A stretch of DNA of 64,000 nucleotides from Rhodovulum sp. (GTDB lineage: Bacteria; Pseudomonadota; Alphaproteobacteria; Rhodobacterales; Rhodobacteraceae): NCBI GenBank assembly GCA_020637615.1, contig JACKKC010000002.1, positions 1-64,000 of the forward strand. The letters run 5' to 3'. Below are positions 10,385 to 17,906 of the stretch, one piece after another. The position numbers and the translations under genes are program-made. The notes under the pieces were generated by a model. That model saw nothing but the letters and a program-made list of their open reading frames with translations, made no database searches and was not told where the DNA came from. Every line of letters begins with the position of its first letter. Positions within the stretch are counted from its first letter, which is position 1.

Positions 10385-10412
10385 TTGACAGCGGTCGCGC
10401 AGTCGCTATAAG
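10385..10412 (+). promoter_or_regulatory. Sigma-70-type promoter of rpsD
   Basis: A perfect -35 TTGACA (10385-10390) and a -10 TATAAG (10407-10412) are separated by 16 bases. Transcription would begin near 10419, leaving about 130 bases of leader before the rpsD GTG. Confidence 0.75.
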
Positions 10413-10419
10413 CCCCCGG

Positions 10420-10548
10420 TCCGCTGCCCGGTTGGGGTGGCGGGAATGGGCGTCTGTGGACCCCGCAAGGGGAAGCCTGTCGGCCGGGATCGTCCCGGCA
10501 AAGGAAGCCGCCGCCATTGTTGCGACTGGATAGACGAGGAAAACCGAC
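10420..10548 (+). promoter_or_regulatory. Structured 5' leader of rpsD
   Basis: The leader between the promoter and the rpsD start contains a CCCC-GCAA-GGGG tetraloop hairpin (about 10460-10472) and, next to it, the perfect stem GCCGGGA-TCG-TCCCGGC (about 10481-10497), before the GAGGA ribosome-binding site. S4 is a known translational autoregulator in other bacteria, so this may be its own control site. That link is inference. Confidence 0.4.
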
Positions 10549-11169
10549 GTGACCAAGCGTACGTCCGCGAAATACAAGATCGATCGCCGCATGGGCGAGA
10601 ACATCTGGGGCCGCCCGAAGAGCCCCGTGAACCGCCGCGAATACGGCCCCGGCCAGCATGGCCAGCGCCGCAAGGGCAAGATGAGCGACTTCGGCACCCA
10701 GCTGCGTGCCAAGCAGAAGCTCAAGGGCTATTACGGCGACCTGACCGAGAAGCAGTTCCGCCGCATCTATGCCGAGGCCGAGCGCCTGCGCGGCGATACC
10801 AGCGAGTTGCTGGTGGGGCTGCTCGAGAAGCGCCTCGATGCCGTGGTCTATCGCGCGAAATTCGTGCCGACCATGTTTGCCGCGCGCCAGTTCGTCAACC
10901 ACGGCCATGTGCAGGTGAACGGCCAGCGGGTGAACATCGCCTCCTACCGCGTGAAGGAGGGCGACGTGATCCAGGTGCGCGAGAAGTCGCGCCAGCTCGC
11001 CATCGTCCTGGAGGCCACCGGCAGCCCGGAGCGCGACGTTCCCGACTATCTCAGCGTCGACCATGCCAAGATGACCGCCGAATTCGTGCGCACGCCGGCG
11101 CTCGGCGACGTGCCCTATCCGGTGATGATGGAGCCCAATCTGGTGGTGGAGTTCTACGCCAAGAACTGA
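10549..11169 (+). CDS. rpsD: 30S ribosomal protein S4 (uS4)
   Basis: This 206-residue primary 16S rRNA-binding protein initiates small-subunit assembly. The N-terminus (SAKYKIDRRMGENIWGRPKS) is the form typical of alphaproteobacteria. GQHGQRRKGKMSDFG and the S4 RNA-binding domain (about residues 97-160, with RLDAVVYRAKF and FVNHGHVQVNG) are intact. Translation starts at GTG with GAGGA upstream. It is a single-gene unit with its own promoter and terminator, outside any alpha operon. Confidence 0.98.
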   Translation: MTKRTSAKYKIDRRMGENIWGRPKSPVNRREYGPGQHGQRRKGKMSDFGTQLRAKQKLKGYYGDLTEKQFRRIYAEAERLRGDTSELLVGLLEKRLDAVVYRAKFVPTMFAARQFVNHGHVQVNGQRVNIASYRVKEGDVIQVREKSRQLAIVLEATGSPERDVPDYLSVDHAKMTAEFVRTPALGDVPYPVMMEPNLVVEFYAKN

Positions 11170-11191
11170 TCGCCGCCAGCACATCCCGCCG

Positions 11192-11227
11192 AAGGGCCGC
11201 GCGGGCATCGCGCGGCCCTTTCGTTTT
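11192..11227 (+). terminator. Rho-independent terminator of rpsD
   Basis: A near-perfect GC-rich stem (AAGGGCCGCGCG paired with CGCGCGGCCCTT) around a 5-base loop is followed by TTTCGTTTT. It lies 22 bases after the rpsD stop. Confidence 0.85.
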
Positions 11228-11250
11228 GCCGCAGGAAGGAAAGCCGAGGC

Positions 11251-12675
11251 ATGGCCAGCACCCACCCGCTCCACGGCCGCATCGACGGCCCCGTCGTGAT
11301 CGTCGGCTTCGGCTCGATCGGCCAGGGCACGCTGCCGCTGATCGAGCGCCACTTCGCCTATGACCCGCATGACGTGCATGTCATCGAGCCCTCCGACGAG
11401 CATGCGGCCTTCCTCGCCCAGCGCGGCGTCGATCACATCCAGGCGGCGCTCACCCGCGAGAACTACCGCGAGATCCTCGCGCCCCTCTTCCCCGAGCGGC
11501 GCGGGTTCTGCGTGAACCTCTCGGTCGACACCGGCTCGCTCGACATCCTGCGGCTCTGCCGGGAACTGGGCGTGCTCTATATCGACACGGTGGTGGAGCC
11601 CTGGCCCGGCTTCTATTTCGACCTCGAGGCCGATCCCAGCGAACGCACCAACTACGCGCTGCGCGAGGCGGTGCGGCGGGAGAAGCGGGCCAATCCGGGC
11701 GGCACCACCGCGGTGTCCTGCTGCGGCGCCAATCCCGGCATGGTGTCCTGGCTCCTGAAGGAAGCCCTGCTGCGCCTGGCCGAGGACACTGGCGCCCCGG
11801 TCCCGGCGCCGACGAGCCGGGAAGGCTGGGCCGCGCTGATGCGCGACCTCGGGGTCAAGGGGGTCCATATCGCCGAGCGCGACACCCAGGCCGGGCGCGA
11901 CGCCAAGCCAATCGGCACCTTCGTCAACACCTGGTCGGTGGAGGGCTTCATCGCCGAGAGCTTCCAGCCGGCGGAGCTCGGCTGGGGCAGCCACGAGACC
12001 TGGTTCCCGCCGAACGGGCACCGGCACGGGGCGGGCTGCCGGGCGGCGATCTATCTCGACACCCCGGGGATCCTGACGCGGGTGCATACCTGGTGCCCGA
12101 CCGCGGGGCCGCAATACGGCTTCCTGGTGACCCATAACGAGGCGATCTCGATCGCCGATTACTACACCATCGGCGAGGGCGCGGCACCGGAGTTCCGGCC
12201 GACCTGCCATTACGCCTATCATCCATGCGACCAGGCGGTGCTGAGCCTGCACGAGACGCTCGGCTCGGGGGTGATCCAGCCCGAGGCCAAGATCCTCGAC
12301 GAGAACGAGATCCTGAGCGGCGAGGACGATCTCGGCGTGCTGGTCTACGGGCATGCGAAGAATGCGCTCTGGTACGGCTCGCGGCTGAGCATCCGCGAGG
12401 CGCGCGCGCTGGCGCCCTACCAGAACGCCACCGGGCTGCAGGTGACGAGCGCGGTGCTCGCCGGCATGGTCTGGGCGCTGGAGAATCCGAACGCCGGGAT
12501 CGTGGAGACCGACGAGATGGACCATGCCCGCTGCCTCGAGATCCAGCGCCCCTATCTCGGCCGGATCGAGGCGCATTACACCGACTGGACCCCGATCTCG
12601 ACCCGCTGGCCGCAGTTCGCCGAGGAGATCGACGAGGCCGATCCCTGGCAGTTCCAGAACGTGCTGGCGACCTGA
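11251..12675 (+). CDS. hss: Homospermidine synthase
   Basis: This 474-residue enzyme makes sym-homospermidine from putrescine or spermidine in an NAD-dependent aminobutyl transfer, in the cytosol. The Rossmann motif VIVGFGSIGQGT sits near residue 16. VNLSVDTGSLDIL, DTVVEPWPGFY, SCCGANPGMVSWLLKEAL and HTWCPTAGPQYGFLVTHNE are characteristic of the bacterial enzyme. A clear AGGAAGGA site precedes the ATG. Homospermidine is a major polyamine in many alphaproteobacteria. No polyamine genes flank it. Confidence 0.94.
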   Translation: MASTHPLHGRIDGPVVIVGFGSIGQGTLPLIERHFAYDPHDVHVIEPSDEHAAFLAQRGVDHIQAALTRENYREILAPLFPERRGFCVNLSVDTGSLDILRLCRELGVLYIDTVVEPWPGFYFDLEADPSERTNYALREAVRREKRANPGGTTAVSCCGANPGMVSWLLKEALLRLAEDTGAPVPAPTSREGWAALMRDLGVKGVHIAERDTQAGRDAKPIGTFVNTWSVEGFIAESFQPAELGWGSHETWFPPNGHRHGAGCRAAIYLDTPGILTRVHTWCPTAGPQYGFLVTHNEAISIADYYTIGEGAAPEFRPTCHYAYHPCDQAVLSLHETLGSGVIQPEAKILDENEILSGEDDLGVLVYGHAKNALWYGSRLSIREARALAPYQNATGLQVTSAVLAGMVWALENPNAGIVETDEMDHARCLEIQRPYLGRIEAHYTDWTPISTRWPQFAEEIDEADPWQFQNVLAT

Positions 12676-12690
12676 GACGGCGCCGCGGCA

Positions 12691-12712
12691 GCCTGTCCCC
12701 ATGGGGACAGGC
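12691..12712. promoter_or_regulatory. Perfect 22-bp palindrome
   Basis: An uninterrupted perfect palindrome, GCCTGTCCCC followed by its exact reverse complement, starts 15 bases after the homospermidine synthase stop. There is no T-run, so it is a poor intrinsic terminator. The absence of a loop fits a dimeric operator as well as a hairpin. An AT-rich stretch (AATATCAAGGATTAAAGTGTTAAC) follows and could hold the msrA promoter. Confidence 0.5.
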
Positions 12713-12904
12713 CGTAACGGGCTGAATATCAAGGATTAAAGTGTTAACGTGCCGGCGCGGCCCGCGGTCGCCGGGCCTGCCCGCGCCGCGGGGCTTGGAA
12801 AGCGGCGGCGCCAACCTACCTCCTAGACGGCCTTGGGTCCTGCCGGATCCGGGGCCGCGTTGCGCGCCGTCGTAGGGGCGCGCGTTTCAGAGGGAGGATG
12901 GTGC

Positions 12905-13552
<648 letters not shown>

Positions 13553-13570
13553 TTCCCGGGGGCTTGCGTT

Positions 13571-13778
13571 CGCCCATGCGGCCGAGTTCAGGGGCGGGCC
13601 TGGCGTCACCACCCGGCCCGGCGGGCACCGCCGGGCAGCGCCCGCCCCGCCCCGTCACGCCGAAGGCGTGCCTCCGGCACGACGCGGGCGCTCCGCACCC
13701 GCCGGGCCGGGCGCTGCCCTTGTCTTGTGGCGGGGAGGTTGGAGAAAAGAGATTTGGCCCCGGGCTCGATCGTCCTTG
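13571..13778 (+). repeat. Intergenic repeat B, copy B3
   Basis: Complete family B copy, 19 bases after the msrA stop and plus-oriented. It includes the CCGGGCAGCGCCCG palindrome, the core CACGCCGAAGGCGTGCCTCCGG (13655 onward) and the CTTGTCTTGTGGCGGGGAGG end. It fills most of the 292-bp gap before prmA. Confidence 0.82.
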
Positions 13779-13844
13779 GCCTCCCGCTTGACCACGCGGC
13801 GCAGCGCCCTTAAGCGCCGTCGATCCGGCAGGGGAGCAGAGGAC

Positions 13845-14717
13845 TTGACGCTCTTTCACGCGACCACCACCACGCGCGGCGAGGCGGCCGCGCAGGCGCT
13901 TTCCGAGGCGCTCGACGCGCTCGAGCCGGCGCCGAGTGCGACCGGCGTGCACGACCGCGACGACGGCTCGGGGATCTGGGAGGTCGGGGCCTATTTCGAC
14001 GGGCGCCCGGATGCGGCCCGGCTCTCGCTGCTCGCCGCGGCGCAGGGGGCGCCGGATTTCGCGCTGGCGCCGGTGGGCAGCCGCGACTGGCTCGCCCAGG
14101 TGCGCGCCGGGCTGACGCCGGTGGAGGCGGGCCGCTTCGTGGTCTATGGCAGCCATGACCGCGAGCGGGTCCCTTCCAACCGTATCGGCCTCGAGATCGA
14201 GGCCGCGCTCGCCTTCGGCACCGGGCATCACGAATCCACGCGCGGCTGCCTGCTGGCGCTCGACGGGCTGGCGCGCGAGGGGTGGGGCTTCCGCAACGTC
14301 GCGGATATCGGCTGCGGCACCGGCGTGCTCGCCATGGCGGCGGCGCGCGTCTGGCCCTGTCGGGCGACCGCCTCGGACATGGACGCGCTGGCGGTGGAGA
14401 CCGCGCGGGCCAATATCGCCGCCAACCGGCTCGGCGGGCGCATCCTCTGCGCCGTGGCAACGGGTTTCGCGGCGCCGGTCGTGCGGGCGCGCGGGCCCTA
14501 TGACCTCCTGCTGGCCAATATCCTGGCCGGTCCGCTCAAGCGGCTGGCGCCGGAGATGGCGCGGCACGCGGCCCCCGGCGCCGTGCTGGTGCTGTCGGGC
14601 ATCCTGAGCCGGCAGGCGGCCGGGGTCGAGGCGGTCTATCGCGGCTGGGGCTTCGCCCGGCGGCGGCGGTACGCGCTGGGCAGCTGGTCGACGCTGGTCC
14701 TGACGGCGCCGGCGTGA
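13845..14717 (+). CDS. prmA: Ribosomal protein L11 methyltransferase
   Basis: This 290-residue SAM-dependent enzyme trimethylates lysines and the N-terminus of L11. The N-terminal substrate-recognition part is followed by FGTGHHESTRGCL, the SAM motif I ADIGCGTGVLAMAAARV near residue 155, and the LLANILAGPL motif near 223, which replaces the NPPY motif in this family. Translation appears to start at TTG 13845, with GGGGAGCAGAGGA directly upstream; no ATG gives a full family length. It stands alone between repeats B3 and A4. Confidence 0.93.
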   Translation: MTLFHATTTTRGEAAAQALSEALDALEPAPSATGVHDRDDGSGIWEVGAYFDGRPDAARLSLLAAAQGAPDFALAPVGSRDWLAQVRAGLTPVEAGRFVVYGSHDRERVPSNRIGLEIEAALAFGTGHHESTRGCLLALDGLAREGWGFRNVADIGCGTGVLAMAAARVWPCRATASDMDALAVETARANIAANRLGGRILCAVATGFAAPVVRARGPYDLLLANILAGPLKRLAPEMARHAAPGAVLVLSGILSRQAAGVEAVYRGWGFARRRRYALGSWSTLVLTAPA

Positions 14718-14834
14718 CGGCGGGGCGATGGCATATGGCGGCGCGGCCCTTGTCGTCCCGGATGCTCTGTCATCTGCGGCGTGCTGCCGGCAGCCCTCGC
14801 CGGTGACTTTCATCCCGGCCGGGGCCGGGTGTCC

Positions 14835-15078
14835 CCAGCCCGATCGACGCGTGGCGATCGGGCCGCACCGGCCCTGCCGGGGGCCGGCGCGCATACGCAC
14901 CGTCCAGGGCCAACGCGGCCCGATCCCCAACCGACGGTGAAACTGCACCCCCCCTCGCCCTGCGGCTCGCGCCTCCGGGCGACCGGACCAGGCAAGGCGC
15001 CACTGGCGCCTCGCCGTCATCGGTCCGGGGAATGTTGAGCGGGCCGCGCGGGGCGCGGCCTTGTTCCTGGTCCGAGGC
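14835..15078 (+). repeat. Intergenic repeat A, copy A4 (most complete)
   Basis: This is the reference copy of family A in plus orientation. It has an outer stem with CCCGATCGACGCGTGGCGATCGGG, then CCGGCCCTGCCGGGGGCCGG, a CGATCCCCAACCGACGGTG linker, the CCCTCGCCCTGCGGCTCGCG block, the GGCGCC-ACT-GGCGCC palindrome, GGGCCGCGCGGGGCGCGGCC and a final TTGTTCCTGGTCCGAGG. About 245 bases long, it occupies most of the 417-bp gap after prmA. The remaining 118 bases before it show nothing. Confidence 0.85.
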
Positions 15079-15134
15079 CCGGGCTAGCGGCCCCGGGTGA
15101 CGGTCAGGCGCAACGGTTCTTGGTCACTGGCGCT

Positions 15135-15353
15135 TCAGCGGTGGGCCATCTGGTCCGCGACGCGGGCGATGTCGGCGCGGATCAGGCCGATGTCGGAGAG
15201 CTCGCGGTCGCTGAGCCGCTGGAGCGAGCCGACGGTGGCGCGCGAGATCCGCCAGGCCTGGAACGCCTTGATGGCTTCCTCGACCAGATTGGTCAGGCGG
15301 AAGGTGGTGATGGCTCCGAGGGGGACGGCACCCTTGTATTCATAGACGGACAT
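15135..15353 (-). CDS. DUF1127 (YjiS-like) small protein
   Basis: A 72-residue basic protein. Its C-terminal half, RISRATVGSLQRLSDRELSDIGL, is the signature of DUF1127 proteins. Short Arg-rich members of this family in alphaproteobacteria affect phosphate or carbon metabolism and RNA turnover, but the role of this one is unknown. I use the internal ATG (MSVYEYKG), which gives the family length; the longer upstream frame is not conserved-looking. It points away from ruvC, sharing the 258-bp promoter gap. Confidence 0.85.
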   Translation of the reverse strand: MSVYEYKGAVPLGAITTFRLTNLVEEAIKAFQAWRISRATVGSLQRLSDRELSDIGLIRADIARVADQMAHR

Positions 15354-15611
15354 GACACTGATCCCGACAGCAAAAGGGGCCGGCCGATCCGGCCCTGTCG
15401 AGGAGCGATATGGCGCGGAATACCGCGGCCCACAATCCGTGGTTTCTGCATGGCTGACATGCAATTTCCGACTGTATCGTAACCACTTGGAAGGATTTGG
15501 TCGCCCTCGGTTCCGGCGCGGGGAAACCCCCTGCCTCCGAGCGTGCTTGGCGGTTGTCGCGGGGTCGTGCTATGGATCGCGCAAAGAGCAGGCACCGGAA
15601 CGGCAGGTCAC

Positions 15612-16118
15612 ATGCGCGTCATCGGAATCGACCCGGGTCTCCGCCGGACCGGATGGGGTGTCGTCGATGTCGCGGCGGGCGGCATCGCCCATGTGGCGAA
15701 CGGGGTCTGCCTCTCGGAGGGCGCGGATCTCGCCGAGCGGCTCTGCAGCCTGCATGTCCAGCTGACCGCGGTGCTCGCCCGGCATCGCCCCGAGGCGGCG
15801 GCGGTCGAGCAGACCTTCGTGAACAAGGACGCGGCCGGCACGCTGAAGCTCGGCCAGGCACGCGCCATCGCGCTCCTGGTGCCGGCGCAGGCGGGGCTGC
15901 GGGTCGCGGAATACGCGCCGAACGCGGTGAAGAAGACCGTGGTCGGGGTCGGCCATGCGGACAAGGCGCAGGTGGCGCATATGGTGAAGCTGCAGCTCGC
16001 GGGCGTGGAGCTCGCCGGGCCGGATGCGGCGGATGCGCTGGCGATCGCGCTCTGCCACGCCCATCACGCGCGCTTCGCCGGGCGGATGCAGGCGGCGCTC
16101 GACGGGGCGCGGGCATGA
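15612..16118 (+). CDS. ruvC: Holliday junction resolvase RuvC
   Basis: This 168-residue endonuclease cuts Holliday junctions symmetrically in recombinational repair. The RNase H-fold acidic residues are visible: Asp7 in GIDPGLRRTGWG, Glu66 in AVEQTFVNKD, and Asp138 and Asp141 in GPDAADALA. The start is the ATG just after ACGGCAGGTCAC. Its stop overlaps the ruvA ATG (ATGA), beginning the classical ruvCAB operon. Confidence 0.97.
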   Translation: MRVIGIDPGLRRTGWGVVDVAAGGIAHVANGVCLSEGADLAERLCSLHVQLTAVLARHRPEAAAVEQTFVNKDAAGTLKLGQARAIALLVPAQAGLRVAEYAPNAVKKTVVGVGHADKAQVAHMVKLQLAGVELAGPDAADALAIALCHAHHARFAGRMQAALDGARA

Positions 16119-16789
16119 TCGGCAAGGTCACCGGGCGGCTCGACCACCGCGGCGCCGACCATGTGCTGATCGATGCCGGCGGCGTGGGCTATGTGGTGCA
16201 TTGCTCCGAGCGCACCCTGGCGGCGATGCCGGGGCCGGGCGAGCGCGTGGCGCTCTATACCGAGCTCCTGGTGCGCGAGGATCTGATGCAGCTCTTCGGC
16301 TTCCGCACGCTCGCCGAGCGGGAATGCCACCGGCTGCTGACCTCGGTGCAGGGGGTGGGCGCCAAGGCCTCGCTGGCGATCCTCGGCACGCTCGGGACCG
16401 AGGGCGTGGCCCGGGCGCTCTCGCTCGGCGACGCGGCGGCGATCCGGGCGGCCCCCGGCATCGGGCCGAAGATCGCCCAGCGCCTGGTGCTGGAGCTGCA
16501 GGCGAAGGCGCCCTCGATCCTGGCGATGGGGGCGGCGGGCGCGCAGCCGGCCATGGCCGGGGCAGGGGGCGCGGGCGAGGCGCCGGCCCCTGTGTTGGCG
16601 CCTGCCCCGGCGCCCGCCGGCGTGGCGGGGGCGCAGGCCCAGGCCGATGCGCTCTCGGCGCTGGCGAACCTCGGCTATGGCCAGGGCGAGGCGGCGGCGG
16701 CGGTGCTCGAGGCGGCGGAGGCCGATCCCGCGGCCGCGACCCCGGCGCTGATCCGCGCCGCCCTGCGCCGCCTGGCGCCCAAGGCCTGA
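16115..16789 (+). CDS. ruvA: Holliday junction branch-migration subunit RuvA
   Basis: This 224-residue junction-binding protein recruits the RuvB motor. Domain I is the OB fold (1-62), domain II has paired helix-hairpin-helix motifs (VQGVGAKASLAIL and APGIGPKIAQRLVLEL), and the C-terminal domain III (about 175-222, ALANLGYGQGEAAAAV) contacts RuvB. The linker between II and III is an Ala/Gly/Pro-rich low-complexity stretch (about 143-175) that is longer than in E. coli. The start overlaps ruvC; ruvB begins 4 bases after the stop. Confidence 0.97.
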   Translation: MIGKVTGRLDHRGADHVLIDAGGVGYVVHCSERTLAAMPGPGERVALYTELLVREDLMQLFGFRTLAERECHRLLTSVQGVGAKASLAILGTLGTEGVARALSLGDAAAIRAAPGIGPKIAQRLVLELQAKAPSILAMGAAGAQPAMAGAGGAGEAPAPVLAPAPAPAGVAGAQAQADALSALANLGYGQGEAAAAVLEAAEADPAAATPALIRAALRRLAPKA

Positions 16790-16793
16790 GCCC

Positions 16794-17825
16794 ATGGCCG
16801 ATCCCGATCCCGCGCTCCGCCCCGACCCGCTGCCCGAGGATGCCGACCGCGCGCTTCGGCCGCAGACGCTCGAGGAATTCATCGGCCAGCGCGCCGCCCG
16901 CGCCAATCTCGCGGTCTTCATCGAGAGCGCCCGGCGGCGCGGCCAGGCGATGGACCATGCGCTCTTCCACGGGCCGCCGGGCCTGGGCAAGACCACGCTG
17001 GCGCAGATCGTGGCGCGCGAGCTCGGGGTGAACTTCCGCATGACCTCCGGGCCGGTGCTGGCCAAGGCCGGGGATCTGGCGGCGATCCTGACCAATCTCG
17101 ACGCCCGCGACGTGCTCTTCATCGACGAGATCCACCGGCTGAACCCGGCGGTGGAGGAGATCCTCTATCCCGCGCTCGAGGATTTCCAGCTCGACCTCGT
17201 CATCGGCGAGGGGCCGGCGGCGCGCACGGTGCGCATCGAGCTCCAGCCCTTCACGCTGGTCGGCGCCACCACCCGGCTGGGGCTCCTGACCACGCCGCTG
17301 CGCGACCGCTTCGGCATCCCCACGCGGCTCGAGTTCTACGAGGTCGGCGAGCTCGTCACCATCGTCACCCGGCTCGCGCGGCTCCTGAAGGCCGATGCCA
17401 CCCCCGACGGCGCCCAGGAGATCGCCCGGCGCGCCCGCGGCACGCCGCGCATCGCCGGGCGGCTGCTGCGCCGGGTGGTCGATTTCGCCATCGTCGAGGG
17501 CGAGGGCCGGGTGACCAAGGCCATCGCCGACCGGGCGCTGACCCGGCTCGGGGTCGACGACCTCGGGCTCGACGGCGCGGACCGGCGCTACCTGACGCTG
17601 CTTGCGGAGAACTACGGCGGCGGGCCGGTGGGGGTGGAGACGATCTCGGCCGCGCTCGCCGAGCCGCGCGATGCCATCGAGGAGGTGATCGAGCCCTTCC
17701 TTTTGCAGCAGGGCCTGATCCAGCGCACCCCCCGCGGCCGCATGCTGGCGGCCAAGGCCTGGACGCATCTGGGCCTGACGGCGCCACGCGCGGCGGGGCC
17801 GATGGATGATCTCTTCGACGGGTAG
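16794..17825 (+). CDS. ruvB: Holliday junction helicase RuvB
   Basis: This 343-residue AAA+ hexameric motor drives branch migration. It has Walker A GPPGLGKTTL near residue 62, Walker B LFIDEIHRLNP, sensor GATTRLGLLTTPLRDRFG, and a C-terminal winged helix ending GRMLAAKAW. The length matches the family. It is the last gene of ruvCAB; the next intact gene is more than 2.4 kb away, beyond a pseudogene. Confidence 0.98.
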   Translation: MADPDPALRPDPLPEDADRALRPQTLEEFIGQRAARANLAVFIESARRRGQAMDHALFHGPPGLGKTTLAQIVARELGVNFRMTSGPVLAKAGDLAAILTNLDARDVLFIDEIHRLNPAVEEILYPALEDFQLDLVIGEGPAARTVRIELQPFTLVGATTRLGLLTTPLRDRFGIPTRLEFYEVGELVTIVTRLARLLKADATPDGAQEIARRARGTPRIAGRLLRRVVDFAIVEGEGRVTKAIADRALTRLGVDDLGLDGADRRYLTLLAENYGGGPVGVETISAALAEPRDAIEEVIEPFLLQQGLIQRTPRGRMLAAKAWTHLGLTAPRAAGPMDDLFDG

Positions 17826-17906
17826 GGAGCGGCTCCTGGATCTCGCTCGGCTTCATTTTCAGTATTGTGAGTCGGCCAGTCCGGCGCGGGAGGTGTGGAA
17901 GGCGCC

